DNA of 13,083 bases from Chitinispirillaceae bacterium (GCA_016926315.1 JAFGOU010000024.1:1-13083), one strand, 5' to 3'; shown: positions 1 through 7,336, counted from the stretch's first letter. Notes: generated by a model from the sequence alone, not told the origin. Program-made: numbers and translations.

Positions 1-274
1 AGAGGTCCGGGCCCTGCGATCCCGCGGCGAACGCGCTGAACACGGCAATCGCGTCGGTGGTTAATGCCGCCCGGTAGGCGTCCATGACCCGCTGCATCTC
101 AGCGCCGTCATTGCGGCTGATCGCGCCCTCCGCCCCCTTGCGGAAGTTTTTGTTCGCCTGGAGCCACTCGCTCATTCCCTTGTTGATGTCCCGGATCACG
201 TCGCTCTTATGGCTCGACGGGAAATCGAGCGCGAGCCGCCCGGCCACGTACATATGGGTGGAATTGGCAGGCAT
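1..274 (-). CDS. Unrecognised protein, 3'-truncated by window edge (last gene of the minus-strand operon)
   Basis: An open frame starts with ATG at 274 and stays open for 91 codons to the left edge, so the C-terminus is missing. The start is supported by a GGGGAG Shine-Dalgarno-like sequence at 285-290, about 10 nt upstream, and by its position 24 nt after the stop of the 288-aa gene. The visible part (MPANSTHMYVAGRLALDFPS, then a charged, probably helical stretch with 'MSEWLQANKNFRKGAEGAI') has no signal peptide and no membrane segment. I do not recognise the family. Its place behind spike-like and DcrB-like genes suggests a co-expressed effector, adaptor or structural accessory, but nothing in the residues shows which. 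High local GC and regular codon third positions support coding. Confidence 0.72.
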   Translation of the reverse strand, partial: MPANSTHMYVAGRLALDFPSSHKSDVIRDINKGMSEWLQANKNFRKGAEGAISRNDGAEMQRVMDAYRAALTTDAIAVFSAFAAGSQGPDL

Positions 275-298
275 TATCTCTTTGCTCCCCTGTCCATG

Positions 299-1165
299 CT
301 ATACCCCGTATTCGACCGTAAATGGACCCGGCGGCATATCGATCGAGGCCTTGCCCTCCGCGTCAAGCGTTCCCTTTTTCTCCGTGCCGTCCGCAAACGT
401 GATCCTGTACGTTTCATCGGCCCGCGCCGTACCGTCGGGATCCGCCAGGGAGAGCGTGATCGCGTCATTGAATTTCAACAGGCCGCTCTCCTGCCCGGTT
501 CCGATCCTGCACCCGTCAATCTCGATCACATAAAAATACTGCGGCTGCTTGTACTTCTTCTGATAGGGTTTAAGGTCAGTCTGGGTAGGTATCCGGTCGG
601 TTTCGTCCTGGTACTGGTACTCCCAGGACAGATCAAGCGCGCTGTTCTTTATCACGGTCGGAAGGGTGATCAGGGGATCGTGGTTCCCGTCCTTATCAAA
701 TTCATAAATAGTCACCTCGGCATCGGTATTGTCCGGAAGGTCGACAAACTGCGCCTGCAGTTTCAATACATCACCGCGCTTCGTCTCCTTCTTGCTCCAC
801 TGCATGCTGCGCGGCTTGAGCGAAGGTCCTGCCGGAATCCGGTTCGACTCGCCGTCGAGCCCGTGTTTCGGCAGTTCGACTTCAAGGTGGAGCATGGCGT
901 CCATGCGGACGTTTTCAGGGATGGCGATCGAGGCGCGGCAGCAGTTGCCGAGCACCTTGCCGCTCATTTTTTCCAGGGTCTTTCCCTTGTCGTCCTTGAG
1001 CCTGACCTTGATCTCCGCACCCTCGCCCACCAGCGCGGTCCTGACGATAAACGGCGTTTCGGTACCGGCATGGGCAATGCCGCAGTTCCAGAGCGCGTAG
1101 ATAAGGCTGGAATCTACCTTGATTTTATGGGGCTGGCCCGTGGGTTTGGTGTAGGAAGCGTTCAT
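299..1165 (-). CDS. Ig-like modular protein, PAAR-less paralogue of the PAAR protein's C-terminal half
   Basis: The protein has 288 aa, no signal peptide and no membrane segment. I see an N-terminal beta-rich module (about residues 45-100), an Ig-like module beginning near 118 with 'MQWSKKETKRGD', and a C-terminal tail module at about 227-288 containing 'KKGTLDAEGKASID'. The last two align by eye with residues 200-362 of the PAAR protein in this window ('AQWSAREADVGKP', 'KKGTLDSQGKARID'). From family knowledge, Trp-centred Ig-like modules followed by such a carboxypeptidase-regulatory-like tail are common as extensions of VgrG and PAAR proteins in type VI loci. I infer a spike-accessory or cargo-adaptor role. 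The ATG overlaps the RAYT stop (ATGA at 1162-1165), and AGAGG at 1171-1175 lies 5 nt upstream, so translation is probably coupled. The next gene follows 24 nt downstream. Confidence 0.8.
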   Translation of the reverse strand: MNASYTKPTGQPHKIKVDSSLIYALWNCGIAHAGTETPFIVRTALVGEGAEIKVRLKDDKGKTLEKMSGKVLGNCCRASIAIPENVRMDAMLHLEVELPKHGLDGESNRIPAGPSLKPRSMQWSKKETKRGDVLKLQAQFVDLPDNTDAEVTIYEFDKDGNHDPLITLPTVIKNSALDLSWEYQYQDETDRIPTQTDLKPYQKKYKQPQYFYVIEIDGCRIGTGQESGLLKFNDAITLSLADPDGTARADETYRITFADGTEKKGTLDAEGKASIDMPPGPFTVEYGV

Positions 1166-1854
1166 GGTTGCCTCTGTGGATTGGGCATGACGACATAATA
1201 CGGCGACATTTGAGGCGCATTTTCTTCGTCACCTTCCCATTGTATAGGATTATTGCGAATATAGCGCCTGATTCGATACAACATCCGCTCCTCTCGTCCT
1301 ATTCGGTCATAATAATCCCGTTGCCAGACCTTACTTCCAGGAGTTCTTCTAAGCGCGTTAATCTCTTTAGTCACAACGGATTTGTATTGTCCAATGATAG
1401 CGCCGACGGATCCAGGAAATGGGCCACACGGTCGATTTTTGTTCTTATTCTTCGTCAGGGTCGGGGCGACCGGATCGGTCGCTCGATTTCTTTTCTCTTC
1501 GTCAGTCGGGGCGACCGGATCGGTCGCCACCGTCATTTCCTTATTCCCCAATTTCCGGGCGACCGGATCGGTCGCCCCAACCGGAGACGGCTTCAGGATC
1601 AAAATTCCGTGAAAATGGTTCGGCATGACGACATATTTGTCGAGCTCCACGTAGTTCCGGATTTCCGGAATTTTCCGCCAGCAGGCGTCCGCGATCTCAC
1701 CATATTGATTAAGCAGCATTTTTCCCTTACGGACTTCCCCAAACAGGGATTCCCGATCATAAACGCAAAGGGTAATAAAATAGGCTCCGGGACTCTTATA
1801 ATCCCAATTCCTTAGCCGGATATTTTTCCTGTTCCTGAAATATCGGGATTCCAT
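1162..1854 (-). CDS. REP-associated tyrosine transposase (RAYT; IS200/IS605-like Y1 HUH family)
   Basis: The 230-aa protein shows the family hallmarks. The N-terminus has 'RLRNWDYKSPGAYFIT', the HUH metal-binding motif is H80-F-H82 in 'VVMPNHFHGIL', and the C-terminal 'VWQRDYYDRI' holds the nucleophilic tyrosine (Y181 or Y182), followed by 'RRYIRNNPIQW'. RAYTs cleave and join single-stranded DNA at REP palindromes and are usually single-copy and domesticated rather than mobile as classical IS elements. Residues 91-145, between the HUH strand and the tyrosine helix, form a low-complexity charged insertion with three 'ATDPVA' repeats; each is encoded by a perfect or near-perfect DNA palindrome. 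The SD 'AGGG' lies 6 nt before the ATG at 1854. The gene starts 15 nt after the DcrB-like stop and ends in an ATGA overlap with the next gene, so it is embedded in the operon rather than lying between intact ends. All key residues look intact. Confidence 0.9.
   Translation of the reverse strand: MESRYFRNRKNIRLRNWDYKSPGAYFITLCVYDRESLFGEVRKGKMLLNQYGEIADACWRKIPEIRNYVELDKYVVMPNHFHGILILKPSPVGATDPVARKLGNKEMTVATDPVAPTDEEKRNRATDPVAPTLTKNKNKNRPCGPFPGSVGAIIGQYKSVVTKEINALRRTPGSKVWQRDYYDRIGREERMLYRIRRYIRNNPIQWEGDEENAPQMSPYYVVMPNPQRQP
1465..1576. repeat. Three in-frame palindromic repeats (REP-like) inside the RAYT coding region
   Basis: The units lie at 1465-1483, 1510-1528 and 1558-1576. The consensus is GGCGACCGGATCGGTCGCC: 8-bp arms around a GAT loop, perfect in the last two copies and with a terminal G:T in the first. 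Copy spacing is 45 and 48 bp, so all three stay in one reading frame and each encodes Ala-Thr-Asp-Pro-Val-Ala on the minus strand. The DNA between the units is not repetitive. The structure resembles REP or MITE-type hairpins tolerated in a surface loop of the protein. I infer insertion or expansion of RAYT-recognised palindromes in their own transposase gene. Confidence 0.88.
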
Positions 1855-1869
1855 CGGTTTCCCTGCTTC

Positions 1870-2301
1870 TTACGCAACCTTCAGCGGCCTGAAATCGGCA
1901 ATGATCCGGTCCACCTCCACCGCAATCGTCTGCAAGGTCTTCTTTGAAAACGTGGCCGTGAAAATATACCCCTTTTCCTCGATAATCATAAACACCTGCT
2001 TCTGAAACAGCACCTGATCGTCGGACGGCGCGTATTTATAAATAATCTCATACGCCTGCTGCCCGCCCGAAAGCTGCTTTTCTTTCTCACTGATCAGCGC
2101 GAAACCCGGGAGAACCTCCTTGTTCGTGCCGAACTGGATCTTCGCATACTCCGCAAGCTCGATCTTCTTCGGCACGGTCGAGTCGATGACCAGGACGAGA
2201 TTGTGCTGCACACCCGAGTCGTGAGGGCCTTCAAAGGTGTAGACCGTGGTCTCCTTCCAGGAGGAAGGGAGGGTGAGTTGGAAAAGATTGTTTGTTGTCA
2301 T
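1870..2301 (-). CDS. DcrB/DUF1795-family protein, possible Eag-type chaperone or adaptor
   Basis: From the chosen ATG the protein has 143 aa, matching the usual size of small DcrB/PsbP-like (DUF1795) proteins. The opening 'NNLFQLTLPSSWKETTVYTF', a middle 'LAEYAKIQF' segment and the closing 'FTATFSKKTLQTIAVEVDRIIADF' fit this alpha/beta fold, which opens with a '(F/L)xxPxxW' strand. The family includes the Eag chaperones that hold PAAR effectors in type VI secretion, as well as members of unknown role, so chaperone is an inference. No signal peptide or lipobox is visible, which argues for a cytoplasmic protein. The frame extends upstream to a TTG at 2361, giving 163 aa. I prefer 2301 because family homology begins there, although its Shine-Dalgarno is weak. 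It is the first gene of the minus-strand operon, with the RAYT 15 nt behind it. Confidence 0.75.
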   Translation of the reverse strand: MTTNNLFQLTLPSSWKETTVYTFEGPHDSGVQHNLVLVIDSTVPKKIELAEYAKIQFGTNKEVLPGFALISEKEKQLSGGQQAYEIIYKYAPSDDQVLFQKQVFMIIEEKGYIFTATFSKKTLQTIAVEVDRIIADFRPLKVA

Positions 2302-2656
2302 ACCAATTTTATTTCCATTTAGTAAAAGGTACCGCTTTCGTGAATGGTATCTCCCTATCAAGCGATAAAAATCGAATTGCCACTCTACCGGATAATTTAT
2401 AGCAACGCATCCGACATGGTGCTATTTCGTGAATACCATCGCCAAAGGCCACGGGTCAAAGAGATAAAGAAATTGATGCTGCCGCCACGCAATAGTCAGT
2501 CGTATTGAATATAGGTTGTGATGATAAAATCAATCAAGATCGACTCCCCGCACCACCGAGCATTGCTTCTTGTTTCCGGTACATGGTGATTCGTATATTG
2601 TATAAATAAACGATTTTCTCACCACACAAGTCAAAATACCGCTACGGATCTGAACC
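2302..2656. other. Divergent intergenic region, 355 bp, no gene seen
   Basis: This stretch separates the minus-strand DcrB-like operon from the plus-strand metalloprotease gene. It is more AT-rich than its flanks and has no convincing ORF apart from a possible 20-codon TTG extension of the DcrB-like gene. A 10-bp direct repeat TTTCGTGAAT occurs at 2336-2345 and 2425-2434. The second copy lies inside an ATGGT...ACCAT inverted pair (2416-2439). A candidate plus-strand promoter is at 2570-2599. On the minus strand a TATAAA-like box at 2401-2396 could serve the left operon, but I find no good -35 with it. Confidence 0.6.
2570..2599 (+). promoter_or_regulatory. Candidate sigma70-type promoter for the metalloprotease gene
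   Basis: TTGTTT at 2570-2575 and TATATT at 2594-2599 are separated by 18 bp, in an AT-rich stretch about 60 bp before the GTG start at 2657. An overlapping TATAAA at 2601-2606 is an alternative -10 box. The consensus match is moderate and the call rests on position and composition. Confidence 0.4.
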
Positions 2657-5600
2657 GTGCCCAATCGTGAACTGGCCTTTAATACAGTCGGGAAACCTCT
2701 CCCGGTGGTTGCCCATGGCAATGTATCCATTGCCATCACCAAACTCGATGTCGATTTGCTTGAAGTGGCCGACGCGCTATTTTATCCGGAAAGCGCAGTG
2801 ATGCTCCCCGAACAGCCCATTGACGATGGGGTAAAGGTACCGCCGGCCGGACCTTCGATAACCGGTTTAGGCGCGCTCGCAATTGCATTGAAACAGTTTG
2901 AGTTCAATCCCGCGAAACGGTTGCTCATTGCGGGCCATACCGACACCGTCGGGAAGCCCAAAGACAATTTCCTCCTCTCGCAGGAGTGCGCGCAGAATGT
3001 CCTATTCCTTTTAACGGGAAAGAAAACCGAGTGGGTCAATTCGAGTTTTGCACGTCATACGGTGAAGGACTGCCAGGCCATTCTGAAATACATCGCCGCT
3101 AGAGAGAAATGGAGTTGTAATCCTGGAAAAATCGACGGCGTTATCGGAATCAAGACCAAAGGCGCCTTGAAAGCCTTCCTCGAGAAAACTATTCCCGACA
3201 CGCCTCCAACGACAAAAAGAGTGCTGCGTGAAAAAATCGTCACCGATTTTGCGGCTTCCAAAAAAATGGCAAAAGAGACCTGGACGGTCATTTACGATCT
3301 TTACGATAAAGCCCTCTGTTCTCTTCTTGAGGTAACCACCGACAGACTCACGGCCATTCGTTCCAGTCTGGTGAAATTCGTTAACGATGCGAAACCATTT
3401 GTCGGTTGCGGCCACTCATTTCCTATCAAGGACAAGGATAAAAAAAATTACCGATCAAAAGAAAACCGTCGGGTCGAGCTGCTTTTTTTCAACGAAACGG
3501 CGAAGCCGGTTATCGTATGCCCCGTGGCCGGAGATGCCGTCCATACGGACAAAGAGTGCCCCCTGTGGAACAAGTACTGCCTTAAACCGACGTATATTCC
3601 ACCCGACGATTTGCACTCGGTGGTCTTCCATCTTGATTTCAAATATTACGATCGTATTAAGAAACAGGTGTTGTCAATCCCCGCGGCGCTGCCGATCAAG
3701 GCATTCGAAAACAAAACCGACGACCCGACCAAAGCGACGGCGATCGACACTTCTGTCTCTTTAGTCAATGGCATTCAATTTGTCAAAGTCAACTTTAAAA
3801 AGCCTATCACCGATCCTGCCCGCAAATCCTTCCACTTCGAATTCGCCACCACCGACCAGTGGGTATTTACCGATTCCTTGGATAAGAATTGCACTCCGAA
3901 AATGGCGACAAAAACAGCAGCGGAAATCAAGGCACTCGCACCGCTTGATCGGTTCAAATACTATGACCTCCCGGCAAAGTGGTCGTCGATGAATTACTTT
4001 ACACGATATGACTATGCAACCGACGCAAAAAAAGGTGGCCGGTTCGAGGAGGTGATGAAGGTCACGCAGAAACTGCGGCCGTGGGGGGAAGCGACAACGT
4101 CTCCGGGCTCGCCGCTGGTATTTTCCCTGGATGACATCGTTCTTGTCGACGGAACCGGCAGCCAGATCATCCGCGATAAAGATGAAAATGACGCCGCCAT
4201 CGATCTGATAGCCGATGCGGCTAATTCGAAATTCTCGCGTTTTTCGCTTTTCCATGTCGTAGGGGGCGATCTGGTGCTGTATAATGCTCTTAACGCCAAT
4301 GCACCATTTTTTACCGATTCGGAATTCGCGGCCAATCTCATCGCCGATGTTCCCCCCGATGCCCGCGTAGTTGCATTTGCAAACGATTTCTACTCCGTTT
4401 TTGACAAACGTACCGCGCAGGGGGCCGAAGCATTCGACGTTACCAAAAAACAGATCCGAGGCTGCCGTGCGGCCAAATTCGATGATGCAGACTGGCACTA
4501 CAAAGGCATCTGTAACTCCGCAAATAACCCTGCCGGACATTTTCGCTATTTTGCCAAAGACACCGGCAATTACGAACTTCACTATTTCCAGAACGGATGC
4601 CCGTTTCGCGGATCGTATGGCCTCCAATGGCGGGCTTTTCTGTTAATCTATTGGACGGCCCGTTTTATCAAGGATACCACGACACCGGCAACTGACGCTC
4701 AGGTGACCACCTATGCGACCAATGGTATGCTCAATGCCAAGGAGCGATGGGAGAGCAAGGGCTACACCATTGAACCGCTCGACACGGCCTTTGTGGTCCA
4801 GATCAAACCGGTCTTCTTTTTCGAATCCAAAGATCTCCACACCGGCGGTTCCCATAAATGCAGAGTCAAGGTCTCCAACAATCCCGACGATGGAGCAATG
4901 GGTAACACCTCCTCGACCATGTACTGGAAAGATTACCAGGACAACGATTATCAGGGTATCGGCGAATACACGGATATTGACAACAAAAAATATACCGCGC
5001 GCGTGGTAGCTCATGAGCTTGGCCATGCCGAAGGCAAAGACGACGATTATGCCTATTGGAGCGGCAACATCTCCGCCGGCGCCCGCAATGCCGACGACGA
5101 GCGGTTCTCACAGTACTACCTGGGAATGCCCTATTCCGACGATGCAGGATCAATGATGAAAGACAACCGGGCGCCACGCATGCGGCACGTGTGGCCCTTT
5201 GTCAATTGGGTGAATGACGCATCAAGGACCGCCAATCAGCTCAAAGCTTTTCTTAAGGAAAAACAATATCGAACGGTGCTCCGGTATGGTACGAAAACGC
5301 TTAGTTACTATCTTTCACATACCCCTAACGATTATCGCGACATTTACTCTCCCTTTCGATTCGCCCGCAGGGTAAATACCGGCACCGTTGTCGATTCCAG
5401 CGGAACGGCAAGAGCGACAACAGGTACCGTCGACCTTGCACTCTATAAAATCGGTGAGGATGAAATGGCTCGCGGAATTAAAATCAATAATGTTGTGAAG
5501 CCATTTGCATTCGACGGCATTCTGTCGGTGTTTTTAAAAATAGGTGTTACCTTTTTAACCCCACTTGGCGGTAGTGCGCCAACCAACCGCCAGAAAAAAG

Positions 5601-5998
5601 CTTGGATATTGGAAATGAAGACACTGATTCTTTCTCTCCAAAACAGATTTTTTCTGCAGGACAGCACGGGTAAAAACGATTTCAAAAATACATTCATTTA
5701 TTTTCTTCCCCTTGTTCTCGAAGGCGCCCCGGCGGACAAATGCCACTATACTATTGAGGTATCGTGGAATGATTCGAGCGATATATCAAAAAAACAAGGC
5801 AAAGAGCTCAAACTAGGCAACGATACCGCGAAGAGCTGGATATTAAGATATATATTCGGAAAGAATGATGGTGCAGTCAAGGCGTTTTTCAAGAGAGTAG
5901 CAGGCACCGATAAAGTGGGAACAAATGAATTGACGTTTATTCGTACCTGGATTCGAGCGCAAACAGGATGCAATAATTTCGAACTACGGGATGCTTAA
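2657..5998 (+). CDS. Large OmpA-like / peptidoglycan-binding / zinc-metalloprotease protein, candidate contractile-system effector
   Basis: The protein has 1113 aa, with a GTG start and GGA about 8 nt upstream. It has no signal peptide, unlike classical OmpA proteins. An OmpA-like peptidoglycan-associating domain begins near residue 35 and contains 'LLIAGHTDTVGKPKDNFLLS' (89-108); its closing motif 'ENRRVELLFF' lies at 269-278. Between these halves sits a PG_binding_1-like segment, 'CNPGKIDGVIGIKTKGAL' (154-171). A short Cys-containing stretch ('HTDKECPLW') follows. The middle (about 320-640) is unrecognised. Residues 786-796 read HELGHAEGKDD, i.e. HExxHxxGxxD, the zinc site of metzincin-like peptidases with Asp as third ligand (snapalysin type). 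A Met pair at 833-834 ('GSMMKD') could be the Met-turn. The C-terminal 250 residues are unrecognised and locally AT-rich. Inference: a cytoplasmically made, system-loaded enzyme that targets the cell envelope. The protease call is motif-based, and a structural or accessory role is possible. Confidence 0.82.
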   Translation: MPNRELAFNTVGKPLPVVAHGNVSIAITKLDVDLLEVADALFYPESAVMLPEQPIDDGVKVPPAGPSITGLGALAIALKQFEFNPAKRLLIAGHTDTVGKPKDNFLLSQECAQNVLFLLTGKKTEWVNSSFARHTVKDCQAILKYIAAREKWSCNPGKIDGVIGIKTKGALKAFLEKTIPDTPPTTKRVLREKIVTDFAASKKMAKETWTVIYDLYDKALCSLLEVTTDRLTAIRSSLVKFVNDAKPFVGCGHSFPIKDKDKKNYRSKENRRVELLFFNETAKPVIVCPVAGDAVHTDKECPLWNKYCLKPTYIPPDDLHSVVFHLDFKYYDRIKKQVLSIPAALPIKAFENKTDDPTKATAIDTSVSLVNGIQFVKVNFKKPITDPARKSFHFEFATTDQWVFTDSLDKNCTPKMATKTAAEIKALAPLDRFKYYDLPAKWSSMNYFTRYDYATDAKKGGRFEEVMKVTQKLRPWGEATTSPGSPLVFSLDDIVLVDGTGSQIIRDKDENDAAIDLIADAANSKFSRFSLFHVVGGDLVLYNALNANAPFFTDSEFAANLIADVPPDARVVAFANDFYSVFDKRTAQGAEAFDVTKKQIRGCRAAKFDDADWHYKGICNSANNPAGHFRYFAKDTGNYELHYFQNGCPFRGSYGLQWRAFLLIYWTARFIKDTTTPATDAQVTTYATNGMLNAKERWESKGYTIEPLDTAFVVQIKPVFFFESKDLHTGGSHKCRVKVSNNPDDGAMGNTSSTMYWKDYQDNDYQGIGEYTDIDNKKYTARVVAHELGHAEGKDDDYAYWSGNISAGARNADDERFSQYYLGMPYSDDAGSMMKDNRAPRMRHVWPFVNWVNDASRTANQLKAFLKEKQYRTVLRYGTKTLSYYLSHTPNDYRDIYSPFRFARRVNTGTVVDSSGTARATTGTVDLALYKIGEDEMARGIKINNVVKPFAFDGILSVFLKIGVTFLTPLGGSAPTNRQKKAWILEMKTLILSLQNRFFLQDSTGKNDFKNTFIYFLPLVLEGAPADKCHYTIEVSWNDSSDISKKQGKELKLGNDTAKSWILRYIFGKNDGAVKAFFKRVAGTDKVGTNELTFIRTWIRAQTGCNNFELRDA

Positions 5999-6038
5999 AA
6001 AGCTGGTTTGCCGGAGTGATGAAATAACCAAAAATAAA

Positions 6039-6075
6039 ACCGGGATCGAAATGCCAACCTGCCATTTCGACCGGT
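6039..6075 (+). promoter_or_regulatory. Strong intercistronic hairpin between the metalloprotease and propeller genes
   Basis: The arms ACCGG-(GA)-TCGAAATG (6039-6053) and CATTTCGA-CCGGT (6063-6075) pair over 13 bp with a 2-nt bulge and a 9-nt loop. No T-run follows, so it is not a textbook terminator. The 3' arm covers a potential GTG start (6074) and ends just before the GAAAGG at 6076-6081 that serves the ATG at 6086. It may act in mRNA processing, transcript attenuation or control of downstream translation; which of these is not shown by the sequence. Confidence 0.6.
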
Positions 6076-6085
6076 GAAAGGTTCA

Positions 6086-7336
6086 ATGATACGGCGCACC
6101 TTTTTCCGTCCAATCGTTCTTCTGACACTATGCTTTTTTTACCTCCTCGCCCTTGCAAACTCGACGGATGCGGCTCGACGATGTCGATTCCACCTATTAA
6201 AAGGATGTTCACGAATGTTTGATCTTACCGGAGTGGCCAATCCAATGCTCTATGGCAATTATCAGCGGAATTCCTATGTGCCCCTGCCGATAAACGCCGA
6301 AGGGAAAAAACGCTGGTCGAAAGACTATACAGCCGTCGATCCCGATTCCCGGCTAACGCCGAAAACGCTTCTGCTTCATTCAACCCATCTGGGAATTCAA
6401 TCCAATGCCGAGCTCTGGCTGTTCGAAACCGATGGAAGTTTCAAACGCCACTATGATGCTTACGGACCCGCCCCGGTTATCTTCGGTAAGGACGGTATCG
6501 CCTATGTCAGGAATTGTCAACTCATGGATTATATCGATTACAATGGGAAAGTCCTCACCGAAGATATAAACCTCGACGGCGAGTGGACCGTGGTGAAGCT
6601 GCTGCGCCCTTTGTGGGAAGAATTCATCAGCGTAGTACAATTTACCGGCGGGCCGGAACGGCGGCCCCGTGAATACACCATCGGCCGCAAAAAAATCGGA
6701 AAATCAAGAGAAGTCTGGGGTCAGGATGATAAAGGCACCATCGATCATGCGTTTTTGACAAAAGATGAAAAAACGATGGTCATTCTGCAGGGAGAAGACG
6801 TTTCCTGTCTGGATGCTGCCACGGGCAAGAAAATAACGACGTTCAAAACCGGCATAGCCGGACCTTTTGTTGCAGCCATCGACCGCGCGGGAAATCTTCT
6901 TTGCGGCGGCAGGATGGTCAAAGACGAGAATACGCACTGGGTGCTGCTCGCGATGACACTCGATGGCTCCTTGCGTTGGGAATGCCATTTAGAACATCCG
7001 CTTTTTGCGATCGATACAATTTTTAATCATCAACCGCCTGCCTGCGGGAATGACGGCCGCGTGTATATCGTCGACGACGGTTTCATGAAGTGCATGATCG
7101 CTGGCGACTCGAAATGGCAAGTACCGGTGATTGGCCGATTGCGAACCCTCCTCACCGTTTCGATGGATAATTCCGTGATTCTGCTCAATGGCCCCCGCCT
7201 ACAGGTACTCGACGCTGATGGCAGGGAGCGATTCACGGAAATCATTCCCGATGAATCGTTCGAAACACCCGCGGTCATCGATGAAAAAGGTCGGATTTAC
7301 GCGGCCGGCCAGAAGGCGTTGTATTGCTTTGAGTAA
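6086..7336 (+). CDS. Exported PQQ-like beta-propeller protein
   Basis: From the ATG at 6086 the protein has 416 aa. I prefer this start to the in-frame GTG at 6074: GAAAGG lies 4 nt upstream, and the resulting N-terminus (MIRRTFFRPIVLLTLCFFYL) is a clean Sec signal peptide with likely cleavage near 'ALANS-TDA'. The mature part shows repeated strands typical of quinoprotein-like (PQQ_2/BamB-style) propellers, such as 'AELWLFETDGSF', 'DVSCLDAATGKKITTF', 'GRVYIVDDGFMKCM', 'RLQVLDADGRERF' and 'GRIYAAGQKALYCFE'. No enzymatic motif is visible. The product should be periplasmic or secreted. It starts 87 nt after the metalloprotease gene with the same orientation, so the two may be co-transcribed through the hairpin. 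A role as binding partner or periplasmic immunity factor of the upstream protein is a position-based guess. It could also be an unrelated surface or assembly propeller. Confidence 0.8.
   Translation: MIRRTFFRPIVLLTLCFFYLLALANSTDAARRCRFHLLKGCSRMFDLTGVANPMLYGNYQRNSYVPLPINAEGKKRWSKDYTAVDPDSRLTPKTLLLHSTHLGIQSNAELWLFETDGSFKRHYDAYGPAPVIFGKDGIAYVRNCQLMDYIDYNGKVLTEDINLDGEWTVVKLLRPLWEEFISVVQFTGGPERRPREYTIGRKKIGKSREVWGQDDKGTIDHAFLTKDEKTMVILQGEDVSCLDAATGKKITTFKTGIAGPFVAAIDRAGNLLCGGRMVKDENTHWVLLAMTLDGSLRWECHLEHPLFAIDTIFNHQPPACGNDGRVYIVDDGFMKCMIAGDSKWQVPVIGRLRTLLTVSMDNSVILLNGPRLQVLDADGRERFTEIIPDESFETPAVIDEKGRIYAAGQKALYCFE

Noticed and set aside
209..1198. Long plus-strand open frame (329 codons) opposite the 288-aa gene
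   Set aside because: It is antisense to a better supported gene with a ribosome site, operon spacing and a paralogue in the window; its translation is Arg/Leu-rich without domain signs.
1465..1576. CRISPR-like regular repeats
   Set aside because: There are only three short units, they are palindromic and in frame within a transposase gene, and the spacers are coding and similar in amino-acid style.
1168..1815. Plus-strand open frame opposite the RAYT gene
   Set aside because: The minus strand encodes an intact HUH/Y1 transposase; the antisense translation has no recognisable features.
3761..4627. Minus-strand open frame of 288 codons inside the protease gene
   Set aside because: It is fully contained in the 1113-aa gene, starts without a ribosome site and has no domain signs.
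6074..6085. GTG start of the exported propeller
   Set aside because: It lies in the 3' arm of a strong hairpin and has no ribosome site; the ATG at 6086 has GAAAGG and gives a cleaner signal peptide.
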